From: Aliamphritea ceti
GTDB lineage: Bacteria > Pseudomonadota > Gammaproteobacteria > Pseudomonadales > Balneatricaceae
Assembly: GCF_024347215.1 (NCBI RefSeq)
Contig: NZ_AP025282.1
Location: forward strand, 682,001 to 746,000
Length of the DNA stretch: 64,000 nt
Direction of reading: 5' to 3'
Shown: positions 52,988-61,482 of the stretch, piece by piece
Layout of the letters: every line of letters begins with the position of its first letter
Numbering within the stretch: position 1 is the stretch's first letter
Translations under genes and position numbers: made by a program
The notes under the pieces: model-generated
Databases searched by the model: none
What the model was told of the DNA's origin: nothing
The model's input: the letters and a program-made list of their open reading frames with translations, nothing else

Positions 52988-54196
52988 TTAAAGAGACTCA
53001 ACATATGCACGAATGCGCTGAGCAGCTTCGACACATTCTTCAATCGTGGCAACCAGTGCCATACGCACATAACCTTCGCCGGGAACCTGACCATCCACTT
53101 CACGGGACAGGTAGCGGCCTGGCAGTACAGTAACGTTTTGTTGGCCAAACAGGCCCTGGGCAAACTGGTCGTCAGCGATCGGTGTTTTTGCCCACAGATA
53201 GAAGCTGGCATCGGGTGCCTTAACATCCATTACCGGAGAAAGAATATCTACAACTGTCTGGAATTTCTCGCGATATTTATCACGATTTTCCAGTACATGA
53301 GCTTCGTCGTTCCAAGCGGCAATGCTAGCGAACTGATTAGGTATAGACATTGCGCAGCCATGATAAGTACGGTAGCTCAGCAATGGCTTAATACAGGCTG
53401 CATCACCGGCAATGAAACCGGAACGCAGACCCGGCAGATTCGAACGCTTAGACAAACTGTGGAAAACGATACAACGGCTGAAATCATGACGGCCGATAAC
53501 CGCGCAGGCTTCCAGCAGGCCAACAGGAGGCTGTGCTTCGTCCAGATAAATCTCTGAGTAGCATTCATCACTGGCAAGAATAAAGTCGTACTTATCTGCC
53601 AGAGCGATGAGTTTTTTCAGTGTGTCCAGATTGGTAACTGCACCTGTCGGGTTACTTGGTGAACACAGGAACAGTAACTGGCAACGTTCCCAGACAGAGG
53701 CATCTACTGCATCAAAATCTGGGATGAAACCGTTATCGGCATTGCAGTTCAGAAAGAATGGTTCTGCACCGGCCAGATAAGCTGCACCTTCATAGATCTG
53801 ATAAAACGGATTAGGCGACACAACCAGAGGTGTTGCTTCACCTTCAGGTGCACGGGCAACCGCTGCCTGAGTGAACGCGAAAATTGCTTCACGGGTACCG
53901 TTGACCGGCAGAATATTGTCCGCAGCGGTTAGGCTACCTGGCTTAAGCTTAAAGCGACGGGTGGCCCAGTCGGCGATTGTCTGACGTAGCTCTGGCAGGC
54001 CTGCAGTGGTTGGGTAGTTAGCCAGCCGGCCCATGTTTTCGGTAAAGACATCCATAACGAACTGTGGTGATGGGTGCTTAGGCTCCCCGATAGACAGTGC
54101 GATGTGCTCCAGTTCCGCCGGAGGCGTGACTGCGTTTTTCAGCGTGGTCAGTTTTTCAAATGGGTAGGGCTGGAGCTTTTGTAAATCTGGATTCAT
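52988..54196 (-). CDS. dapC: Succinyldiaminopimelate aminotransferase
   Basis: PLP aminotransferase converting N-succinyl-2-amino-6-oxopimelate to N-succinyl-LL-DAP. PLP lysine in HSLSKRSNLPGLRSGF, CSPSNPTGAV and ASDECYSEIYLDE are present. 402 aa. Product assignment relies on strong linkage: dapC, ArsC-like, dapD and dapE follow one another on the minus strand and together cover the succinylase branch. Confidence 0.92.
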   Translation of the reverse strand: MNPDLQKLQPYPFEKLTTLKNAVTPPAELEHIALSIGEPKHPSPQFVMDVFTENMGRLANYPTTAGLPELRQTIADWATRRFKLKPGSLTAADNILPVNGTREAIFAFTQAAVARAPEGEATPLVVSPNPFYQIYEGAAYLAGAEPFFLNCNADNGFIPDFDAVDASVWERCQLLFLCSPSNPTGAVTNLDTLKKLIALADKYDFILASDECYSEIYLDEAQPPVGLLEACAVIGRHDFSRCIVFHSLSKRSNLPGLRSGFIAGDAACIKPLLSYRTYHGCAMSIPNQFASIAAWNDEAHVLENRDKYREKFQTVVDILSPVMDVKAPDASFYLWAKTPIADDQFAQGLFGQQNVTVLPGRYLSREVDGQVPGEGYVRMALVATIEECVEAAQRIRAYVESL

Positions 54197-54317
54197 GGAT
54201 GTGCCTTAAATAGATTCCCGGTACCGTCGTCTTTGGCGAACCACAAGCATCAACACTGGAAGCTGCTTTAGCACAGATGTTTTACCAGTGTTTTGCCCGT
54301 GGTCATTAAGGCTGGCA

Positions 54318-54323
54318 ATTATA
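54318..54323 (-). promoter_or_regulatory. Candidate -10 element of dapC
   Basis: A perfect TATAAT on the minus strand about 120 bases before the dapC start; the -35 region is weak. The resulting leader would contain the 8-bp hairpin at 54252-54292. Confidence 0.4.
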
Positions 54324-54689
54324 GCGGATAAGCAGGCGTATTAACTAGCAGAATACGGCACCTTTACGGGTCAGAATGTACAAAAAAATGCCAGTTCACA
54401 ATTGGTTCAGCCGTGGCTACTTAATCTTCTTGCTGTCAGCTTTGTCTGGCATCCAGGGAGGCAAGAGTACAGGGTGTTTATTTATCCGCTGGTTGTCTTT
54501 GTTGTTATGGCGGAGATCTCTTACTGTGTAATACCGCATGTAGGCTCTTACTTTTCAGAGCTCTCTTTGATGAACTTTCTCTAACGTGCCTGGTTTCTTT
54601 AAGCGATTTCTGATGTTTTGCATCAGATGCTTAGTGTTATCTGTAGTGTCAGATAAGTGTGATGCAGATATTCGTGAATTACAGAGCAG

Positions 54690-54884
54690 CTGACTCATTA
54701 AGTATTTTTGGCTTAATACATACTGGGTGAGTTGTGCGTAAAAAGAGTTTGCAATTGCTGCAGGTTGTACCTGTTAGTAACTGCATTCATTGCAGGCTGT
54801 GAATTTCAGCCTGCGTCCTTATGTTGCTAGACTTTTCCCCTGTGTGGCAGTCCTGTACCTGTTAGCTGTCGCAGGGGATTTTTT
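54690..54884 (+). ncRNA. Possible small RNA with terminal hairpin
   Basis: Two structured elements in a row: GCAGGCTG-TGAATTT-CAGCCTGC (54792-54814, perfect 8-bp stem), then a longer stem starting CCCCTG and closing CAGGGG with inner pairing GGCAG/CTGTC, followed by six T (54837-54884). The 5' end is a guess from a weak promoter-like pair near 54690-54719. No open frame explains the structure. Confidence 0.3.
54837..54884 (+). terminator. Intrinsic terminator in the intergenic region
   Basis: CCCCTG/CAGGGG outer stem with inner pairing GGCAG/CTGTC, ending in ATTTTTT. There is no plus-strand gene upstream that it would terminate, hence the small-RNA suggestion. Confidence 0.5.
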
Positions 54885-54975
54885 ATCAGTTAACATATCT
54901 GACTTAAGCTCGGCTTAGCTCTCTGGGCCAATGTTCACCTATAATCATGATGTTACACAAAGTTATATGTGAGAA

Positions 54976-55356
54976 ATGACCATTATGTTTGCAGATAATC
55001 GGGTTCATCCCAGGGTGACGATTAATCTGACAGCGCAGATTGGCATGTATGGAGTTCCACTTGAGGAACAACCCGTGTTAGCAACGATTACAAATATCAG
55101 CATGGGTGGCATTACCGTTCAGGGAGAACAGGCGTTAGTCAGAAGTTTACGGCTTGATCAGGCTGAGTCACAACGTAGCAGTGAGTTTATGGTTGGCTTT
55201 TGCCTGGACGGTGAGAATATGCAGTGTCACTGCCGGCTGGTACATGTGCGCCGGTTATCGCAGGATAATTATGAGTGGGGTATGCGGTTTGTTTATCAGA
55301 GCGCTGCCGCAAAATTGCATCTGGCAGCGCTGCTTGATTGTTACTTATCGTCCTGA
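54976..55356 (+). CDS. PilZ-domain protein (probable c-di-GMP receptor)
   Basis: 126-aa single-domain PilZ protein. The binding motifs are RVHPR (residues 9-13, RxxxR type) and NISMGGI (the D/NxSxGG element). These bind cyclic di-GMP. There is no other domain, so it acts through a partner. It starts at ATG 54976 with GAGA upstream and ends 4 bases from the convergent RND gene. In a flagellated, chemotactic organism it could modulate motility or envelope functions; the target is unknown. Confidence 0.9.
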   Translation: MTIMFADNRVHPRVTINLTAQIGMYGVPLEEQPVLATITNISMGGITVQGEQALVRSLRLDQAESQRSSEFMVGFCLDGENMQCHCRLVHVRRLSQDNYEWGMRFVYQSAAAKLHLAALLDCYLSS

Positions 55357-55360
55357 AGTT

Positions 55361-58300
55361 TTACAGACCGTGCTGTGACTGATGGCTACTGTCTTCTTTG
55401 CCCAGTAACCAAAACAGATTCTTCCGGGTATTTTCAATGACGACCAGAAGTGCCGGAATGACTAGCAGAATCAGTACAGTGCCATAGAGCAGACCGAACA
55501 CAATAGAGGTTGCCATTGGAATAAGGAACTGCGCCTGCAAGGATGTCTCAAACAGAATTGGCGCCAGCCCGGCGACAGTTGTCAGTGAAGTAAGTAAAAC
55601 TGCCCTTAAACGCTGGCAGGCTGCTTCAACGATAGCTTCGTGAACGTTCTTCCCCATATTCCTGAGTTTCTGGTAGAAGGTTATTAAAACAATCGAGTCA
55701 TTGATAACGATTCCGGACAGGCCAAAACAACCAAATAGCGACAATATGGTGAGCGTCTGGCCGGTAAGAAAGTGACCCAGAATCGCACCGGTCAGGCCGA
55801 GTGGAATAGCCAGCATGACAGCAAAGGGCCAGCTGTATGATGAAAATACCCAGCTGAGAATAATGAAAATCAGGAACATAGCCAGTATCAGGCCAGTTTT
55901 CATATCTGCCAGGGTTTCCCGCTGATTTTTGTTTTTGCCTTCAAAGGTCGCGGTAATGCCGTATTCCGCTAAAATATCGGCTAGCTGGTTCGCGCGGAAG
56001 TCCGCAATGATTTCATTAGCATTAGCGCTGGCCTCATCAAGGTCAGCTGTCACCTTAATCGCCAACTGGCCGTCTATTCTCTGGAGGCGGTCAAGTCCCT
56101 GTTTGTCTGTAAAGCTGACGACATTTGCTAATGGCGATGTTGAGCCGTTAGGTAGAACAATAGGCAGATGCTGTAAAGCACTGAGGCGGTTACGTTCGGC
56201 ATCCGGTAACACCATGCGTACTTCTACTTCATCTTCGCCACGGAAGAATACCTGAATCTGCTGACCGTCCAGCGCCGCTCTGAGCTGACGTCCGACAGAC
56301 TGTAAATTCAGTCCAGCGGTTTCTCCGGCAGGGGTTAGCGCATAGATCAGCTGGGATTTTCCGAAGGGCAGGTCGTCGTCAACATTACTGATACCGCTAT
56401 ATTTACGCAGGGCGGACTGTACTGCCAGTGACGCCTGTTTAAGTGTTTCTACATCCTGACCGCTGAGCTTGACTTCAATCGCCTTGCCCGGCGGGCCAGA
56501 GCGACTGACGTCGATGGTGAATTTTTCAATACCTGCGGGCTGAATGATTTTTTCTCTCCAGCTCTTAATGAAAGCCTTGTTGCTGATTGCTCTGTCGTCG
56601 ACAGGTGTTAGCTGAACAAAAAGTGCGCCGAACTCATCACCTTTTGTCGCCCGGCTGCTATTGCGGGAAGAGCTGCTCTGACGGTGTTTTTGTAAAGCAA
56701 CCACAATCAGGCCGCCACCAAATTCGGCGTCGGTTTCTCTTAATGTTGCATCCAGATGTTGCAGGAAGTCATCTACTTTACGGGCTTCGGTACCGGCGCT
56801 GAACTGAATGTTAGCGGTCATTGTCTCGCCTTCAACCGCGGGGAAAAAGGTGAATTTAAGCTGGCCACTGGAGATAAGGCCAATACTTAGGGTTAGCACA
56901 GCTACAGCTGCGCAGATAGTCGTCCAGCGGTATGTAATAGCGGTTTCGACACTGCTTCTAAACGGTCCCTGCTTGAAGCGTTCAAAGCCGTTATCAAGTT
57001 TTTGACGTAATTTAGAGGGCTGCAAGTCGCTGGCTTTACGTAAACTGTGATGCAGGTGGCCCGGTAATATCAGGAAGCATTCAATGACTGATGCGACGAT
57101 GACACAGATGACGACTGTCGGAATATCTATGAGGATGTTGCCAATGATCCCGCCAATGAGAAGTAACGGCAGAAAGGCTGCGATAGTAGTTAACGAAGAT
57201 GCCATGACCGGTGCGAGCATCCGGTGAGCACCACCTATAGCTGCCTGGAGGCCGGGTTCGCCCATCTGTAAATGCGTTAAAGTGTCTTCTCCGACGACGA
57301 TAGCATCATCGACAATAATACCGACGGCCATAATCATGCCGAACAGGCTGATCATATTAATGCTGCCGCCAATGCCATACATGACGGCAAGAGTTGCCAT
57401 GAAAGAGACCGGAATGCCGACCGTTACCCAGAATGCGACCCGGGCGTTGAGGAACAGAAACAGGGTAGCAATAACCAGTATCAGGCCGCCGAGGCCATTT
57501 TTCAGTAACAGGTTGATGCGATCCTGAATGGGTTTCCAGCTTTCATCAAACGGAATGATCTGAACACCGTCAGGCAGCTGATTATCCTGCTCAGCCAGCC
57601 ACTCCCGTAAAACGCCTGCTGCAACCAGGGTATCGCTATTTTCCGTGCGCCGCAGGTGCAGCTGAATAGCGGGTTTGCCGCGGTAAGTCAGGAATATCTG
57701 GTCGTCCTGCATGCGCCAGTCGATATCGGCAATATCCCCCAGACGGATGAGTCGGCCAGCTTCTTCTGTTAACAGAGGGAGCTGATTGAAACCTTCTACA
57801 TCCCGTTGCTGATTGAGACCCCGAACTAAACGGGACCCGTCATCTTTTGCAGCGGTACCCGCTGGTATATCAAGGCTGCGCTGGCTTACCCGGCTGGCAA
57901 TCTGGTCAAGGGACAGACCCAGCTCATGAAGTTTGGCGGAAGATACCTGAATGGCGATTTCTTCTTCGGGCATGCCGATGAAGTCGATTTTACTGATGCC
58001 GCGTTTAAGCAGTTCCCGCTCGTATTGTCGGGCCAGCTGGCGCAGCTCTTCCAGACTGCCCTGCTCGCTGGTGATTAGCAGACTTGCTATGTTTTCATAG
58101 CGGATAATTTGCTGAACTATAGGCGTTTCCGCTTCTTGCGGCAGGTTGCTAAGGCCGTCAATTTTTTGTTTGACGTCATCAAGAATAAAAGCTGTATCGC
58201 TATCTTCTTCAAGCTCTATACGAATAGCTGCCGCGCCCTGAGTGGCAGTGGAGTATAAGGCGTCTATGCCGCTGACAGACTTGAGTTCCCGCTCTACCGG

Positions 58301-58519
58301 CAGAATAATTGAACGTTCGACGTCTTCAGCTGCTGCGCCACTCCAGACGACTGCAATGTTGATGACATCCAGTTCAAAGCTGGGGAAAAACTGCGTGTTA
58401 AGTTTTTTTAGTCCCCATATACCGCTGAGAATCATCAGCAGCATTAACAGGTTGGCAGCGACTTTATGGCTGGTAAACAGCGTCGTCAGATTTTTAAGCG
58501 GGCCCTGATAGCTATTCAT
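55361..58519 (-). CDS. RND efflux transporter inner-membrane subunit (second system)
   Basis: 1052-aa RND pump with twelve helices in two halves. Helix 4 carries the proton-relay aspartates in MAVGIIVDDAIVVGE. The N terminus (FTSHKVAANLLMLLMILSG) places it in the same broad HAE1 branch as the pump at 25829-28990, but the two are clearly diverged rather than recent copies. It lies 3 bases after its adaptor gene. No outer-membrane channel gene accompanies it. Confidence 0.93.
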   Translation of the reverse strand: MNSYQGPLKNLTTLFTSHKVAANLLMLLMILSGIWGLKKLNTQFFPSFELDVINIAVVWSGAAAEDVERSIILPVERELKSVSGIDALYSTATQGAAAIRIELEEDSDTAFILDDVKQKIDGLSNLPQEAETPIVQQIIRYENIASLLITSEQGSLEELRQLARQYERELLKRGISKIDFIGMPEEEIAIQVSSAKLHELGLSLDQIASRVSQRSLDIPAGTAAKDDGSRLVRGLNQQRDVEGFNQLPLLTEEAGRLIRLGDIADIDWRMQDDQIFLTYRGKPAIQLHLRRTENSDTLVAAGVLREWLAEQDNQLPDGVQIIPFDESWKPIQDRINLLLKNGLGGLILVIATLFLFLNARVAFWVTVGIPVSFMATLAVMYGIGGSINMISLFGMIMAVGIIVDDAIVVGEDTLTHLQMGEPGLQAAIGGAHRMLAPVMASSLTTIAAFLPLLLIGGIIGNILIDIPTVVICVIVASVIECFLILPGHLHHSLRKASDLQPSKLRQKLDNGFERFKQGPFRSSVETAITYRWTTICAAVAVLTLSIGLISSGQLKFTFFPAVEGETMTANIQFSAGTEARKVDDFLQHLDATLRETDAEFGGGLIVVALQKHRQSSSSRNSSRATKGDEFGALFVQLTPVDDRAISNKAFIKSWREKIIQPAGIEKFTIDVSRSGPPGKAIEVKLSGQDVETLKQASLAVQSALRKYSGISNVDDDLPFGKSQLIYALTPAGETAGLNLQSVGRQLRAALDGQQIQVFFRGEDEVEVRMVLPDAERNRLSALQHLPIVLPNGSTSPLANVVSFTDKQGLDRLQRIDGQLAIKVTADLDEASANANEIIADFRANQLADILAEYGITATFEGKNKNQRETLADMKTGLILAMFLIFIILSWVFSSYSWPFAVMLAIPLGLTGAILGHFLTGQTLTILSLFGCFGLSGIVINDSIVLITFYQKLRNMGKNVHEAIVEAACQRLRAVLLTSLTTVAGLAPILFETSLQAQFLIPMATSIVFGLLYGTVLILLVIPALLVVIENTRKNLFWLLGKEDSSHQSQHGL

Positions 58520-58522
58520 TAT

Positions 58523-59776
58523 TTATTCCGCTGCCTCGACTCGCAGGCCTGATATTGCATTAGGTAGCTGGGTAACCAGAATCTGATCATCTTGCTGTAG
58601 ATCAGTCGCCGTTATTAATATGCCTGCTTCGCCATTGACTGAGGTATCACCAATTCGCTGGATTGTCAGCGCTTCTAAACGGCCGTCAGTAATTCGATAG
58701 ATACGGTTAGTACCGTAGAGCGCCTGTGGCGGAATAATTAAACTGCGGGCAACTGGTGGCAGTGTGAGAGTCATTGCCAGAGCACGTCCGGGTTCTAGGA
58801 CCTGATCTTTCTGGCGGACTCGAAACAGCGCATCTACGCCGGGGCGGGTTGCATTTGCTTCTGCTGCCAGGCGATCCAGCGACAGGGATATATTCTTACC
58901 GTTTAACTGACCGGACGCTGGAATGGCAGTTTGCTGTTCCAGCTGACTGCGAATCTCACTCAGATATTGGTTGGGTAACTGGGCACGGATTTCCAGATCT
59001 TTGTCGCTGTACATACTGAGAATCTGGTCACCACCACGCACCCGGTCACCAGGTGCGGCATTCAGACGGGTAATCCGGCCGTCAAACGGCGCTTTAATTT
59101 CGCTGCGCTCGACATCCAGAGCTGCGCTGGCCTGTAAGGCTTTAGCCTGCAGTAGCTGGGCACTCAACTGGGCGAGACGGTTGGGATGGTCAGCAATAGC
59201 CTGACGGCGATTGTTCAGCGAAAGAGCCTGTTGCTGGCGAGTCCGTCGGGCATCATCCAGCTGATTCTGACTGGCAACCTGCTGACTGCTGAGATTTTGG
59301 TAGCGTTCAAGGGTGCGCTGGCTGATGCTCAGTAATTCCTGTTCTATTTTCAGCGCTTTCTGATCAGCAGCAAAGCGGACATTTTCAGCTTCAGTCAGTG
59401 CTTCTATGCGCAGTACTTCTGCGTTGCGCTGATCGAGCAACAGGCGTGCGTCCCGGTCATCAAGCTTTACCAGTATCTGACCTTTACTGACCCGGTTGCC
59501 TTCAGCCACCAAACGTTCGCTCACATATGCGGTTAAAGGCGCTGTCAGATTACTACTGAGCGGAGACTCAACTTTACCGAATAAGGTCAGTTGTGGCTGT
59601 CCCGGAGAAAACTCTGCTTTCTGAGTTTTTACGCGCCATATTTTTTCGTTAACTGGCTTTGCCGGAACAGCGGCTTTGTTACTGTTTAAATACAGTAAGC
59701 CGCCGATGCCGATCGCAAGAAAGAGAATCGGTAACAGAAACTTGGCCAGCGGGAATGGCTTACGGGTTGTTGGCAT
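58523..59776 (-). CDS. RND efflux periplasmic adaptor (second system)
   Basis: Membrane fusion protein, 417 aa from the ATG at 59776. The open frame continues to 59830, but the shorter form gives a clean basic stretch and membrane anchor (PLAKFLLPILFLAIGIGGLLYL). Lipoyl halves VAEGNRVSKGQILVKLDD and IKAPFDGRITRLNAAPGDRV flank a long coiled coil (about 125-190). It directly precedes the pump gene. Confidence 0.9.
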   Translation of the reverse strand: MPTTRKPFPLAKFLLPILFLAIGIGGLLYLNSNKAAVPAKPVNEKIWRVKTQKAEFSPGQPQLTLFGKVESPLSSNLTAPLTAYVSERLVAEGNRVSKGQILVKLDDRDARLLLDQRNAEVLRIEALTEAENVRFAADQKALKIEQELLSISQRTLERYQNLSSQQVASQNQLDDARRTRQQQALSLNNRRQAIADHPNRLAQLSAQLLQAKALQASAALDVERSEIKAPFDGRITRLNAAPGDRVRGGDQILSMYSDKDLEIRAQLPNQYLSEIRSQLEQQTAIPASGQLNGKNISLSLDRLAAEANATRPGVDALFRVRQKDQVLEPGRALAMTLTLPPVARSLIIPPQALYGTNRIYRITDGRLEALTIQRIGDTSVNGEAGILITATDLQQDDQILVTQLPNAISGLRVEAAE

Positions 59777-59935
59777 GTCGGCTCGTTTTTTAGTCGTCAA
59801 AAGTGATCTACTCTTTGAATCATAATACATTCTCGATAAACGAAGACAGATATCAGGAGCTGTGTTTACATTACTTTACACTCTCTGATGGCTCTTTGAG
59901 TCTTACCCTGGAGATGAATATTAGGATGGAGTCTG

Positions 59936-60775
59936 ATGGAAACGCATTTTATAACCTTGCAGCACCGCGCTGAATATCGCATGGCATACCACCAATGGGG
60001 CGATATAAATAATCCCCGAGTATTGGTCTGTGTACATGGTTTAGCCCGTAATGGACGTGATTTTGATTTTCTTGCTGAGCAACTTAGCTGCGAGTATCGG
60101 GTTATTTGTCCGGATGTTGTTGGGCGAGGTAAGAGTGACTGGCTTCCTGAATCGCTGGCATATGATATGCCGTTATATCTGGCCGATATGCAGGAACTGT
60201 TTCAGAGGCTTCAGCTTGATAAAGTTGATTGGCTGGGGACATCCATGGGTGGGATTATAGGTATGTTACTGGCATCGTTACCGAATTCTCCAATAGAGAA
60301 TTTAATATTGAATGATATTGGTAGCCGTGTACCTGGTCAGGCTTTACAGCGAATAGCGACCTACGTAGGCGATTATGAGTTTACTTCGCTGCAGGAAGTA
60401 GAGGCTTATATGCGCAAGACTTACCGGGCTTTTCATGATTTGGATGATCGCTGTTGGCGACACCTGGCTGAATACGGTCACCGCACTGATGAGGCTGGTG
60501 GGCTGTATTTACACTATGATCCGCGAATTGCTGAGGGGCTGAGGGCGACGCAGCATGAAGATATTGATCTGATGGCGGTTTGGTCTCAGGTGAATTGTCC
60601 ACAATTGCTGATCTGGGGGGAAGACTCTGATTTGCTCAAAGCGGAAACAGTCAGAATAATGCAGCAACAAAACCCACAGCTGGATGTGTTAAAGGTCAGG
60701 AATACCGGGCATGCGCCGGCACTGATGATGCCTGCACAAATACAACCGGTTTATGAATGGCTGTTAAATCGGTAA
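59936..60775 (+). CDS. Alpha/beta hydrolase
   Basis: 279-aa hydrolase. Oxyanion-hole segment VCVHGLARNGRDFD, nucleophile elbow GTSMGGI (Ser), acid in WGEDSDLL and catalytic His in RNTGHAPAL. The substrate is unknown; the overall pattern resembles esterases and haloperoxidase-like or MhpC-type hydrolases. The ATG is preceded by GGATGGAG. Its last 12 bases overlap the convergent lipoprotein gene. Confidence 0.9.
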   Translation: METHFITLQHRAEYRMAYHQWGDINNPRVLVCVHGLARNGRDFDFLAEQLSCEYRVICPDVVGRGKSDWLPESLAYDMPLYLADMQELFQRLQLDKVDWLGTSMGGIIGMLLASLPNSPIENLILNDIGSRVPGQALQRIATYVGDYEFTSLQEVEAYMRKTYRAFHDLDDRCWRHLAEYGHRTDEAGGLYLHYDPRIAEGLRATQHEDIDLMAVWSQVNCPQLLIWGEDSDLLKAETVRIMQQQNPQLDVLKVRNTGHAPALMMPAQIQPVYEWLLNR

Positions 60776-61465
60776 CAGTGTAGTTGAGGCGACACTGTGG
60801 ACAACTTTTGTGATAGTTCGGTTGCTGCTGCCAGCGACTAAGCTTGCCATCATATCCTGTAAGGCAATCATCTTGCCGAAGATGCGTTCGAAGCTCAGAT
60901 TTTTCACACCGTCCGGGCTGACGCCATTGCTTAACAAAAACAGTTCTTCGTTTTCTTGCTTAAGGCTGTTGAGCCTCCATGCAATGGTTTCGAGGTTCCG
61001 GGCGCTGTTATACAACTTTTGCTGATCCAGCTCATCGAGTAAAAAAAACTCATCTTTATTATTATAGGAAGCGTCCAGCATACTGATCATTCCAGCCATC
61101 AGCGCGTAAACCCTATCTCCCTGGTAGTCTTCCGTAAATGCCAGAGGGACTGCATTAATGCCGTCAAGACCATGAAGTTCAGTGAGACGTTGCGGGTTGT
61201 TGCGGTTAAACATCAGATCTACACGAGAGTCGATACTTGTATTACCGACTACCTTTGCCAGTTCTCTGGGATTCCGTTTATAGAGTTTAATTGCAAGTTG
61301 GCGGTTAAGGCGTTTCAGTTCAGTTATATGCGCGTCAGTGACACTGTCGATGTCTGTTTTAGCCAGTTGACTGATTTTGAAGCCACTGTTCTGAGTAGCG
61401 CAGCCGCTAAGCAGCAGGCTACAGGCCAGGGTGAAAATGCAAAACAGCTGTGTATAACCGCGCAT
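60764..61465 (-). CDS. Lipoprotein of unknown function downstream of letB
   Basis: 233-aa lipoprotein: signal peptide with lipobox LLLSGCATQ, so lipidated at Cys22. With Ala at +2/+3 it should be sorted to the outer membrane. The mature part is helical and charged (ELKRLNRQLAIKLYKRNPRELAK). It starts 17 bases after letB and is probably co-transcribed. It does not look like PqiC. A role as an outer-membrane partner of the MCE tunnel is an attractive inference. Confidence 0.8.
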   Translation of the reverse strand: MRGYTQLFCIFTLACSLLLSGCATQNSGFKISQLAKTDIDSVTDAHITELKRLNRQLAIKLYKRNPRELAKVVGNTSIDSRVDLMFNRNNPQRLTELHGLDGINAVPLAFTEDYQGDRVYALMAGMISMLDASYNNKDEFFLLDELDQQKLYNSARNLETIAWRLNSLKQENEELFLLSNGVSPDGVKNLSFERIFGKMIALQDMMASLVAGSSNRTITKVVHSVASTTLLPI

Positions 61466-61482
61466 AAGGTATCCGTATTCCT

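Larger units (their letters stand above)
54197..54975. other. Long intergenic region between dapC and the PilZ gene
   Basis: About 780 bases without a convincing protein gene. It contains a perfect inverted repeat in the dapC leader (AACACTGG 54252-54259 and CCAGTGTT 54285-54292), a minus-strand TATAAT at 54323-54318, and two plus-strand hairpins, the second with a T run (54792-54884). A TATAAT at 54940-54945 lies before the PilZ gene. Confidence 0.6.

Noticed and set aside
54197..54323. Lysine riboswitch before dapC
   Set aside because: The leader is far too short and shows only one simple hairpin.
54402..54584. 60-codon hydrophobic open frame in the dapC-PilZ gap
   Set aside because: No convincing ribosome site, poor codon pattern and no partner gene; a short membrane protein cannot be excluded but is not supported.
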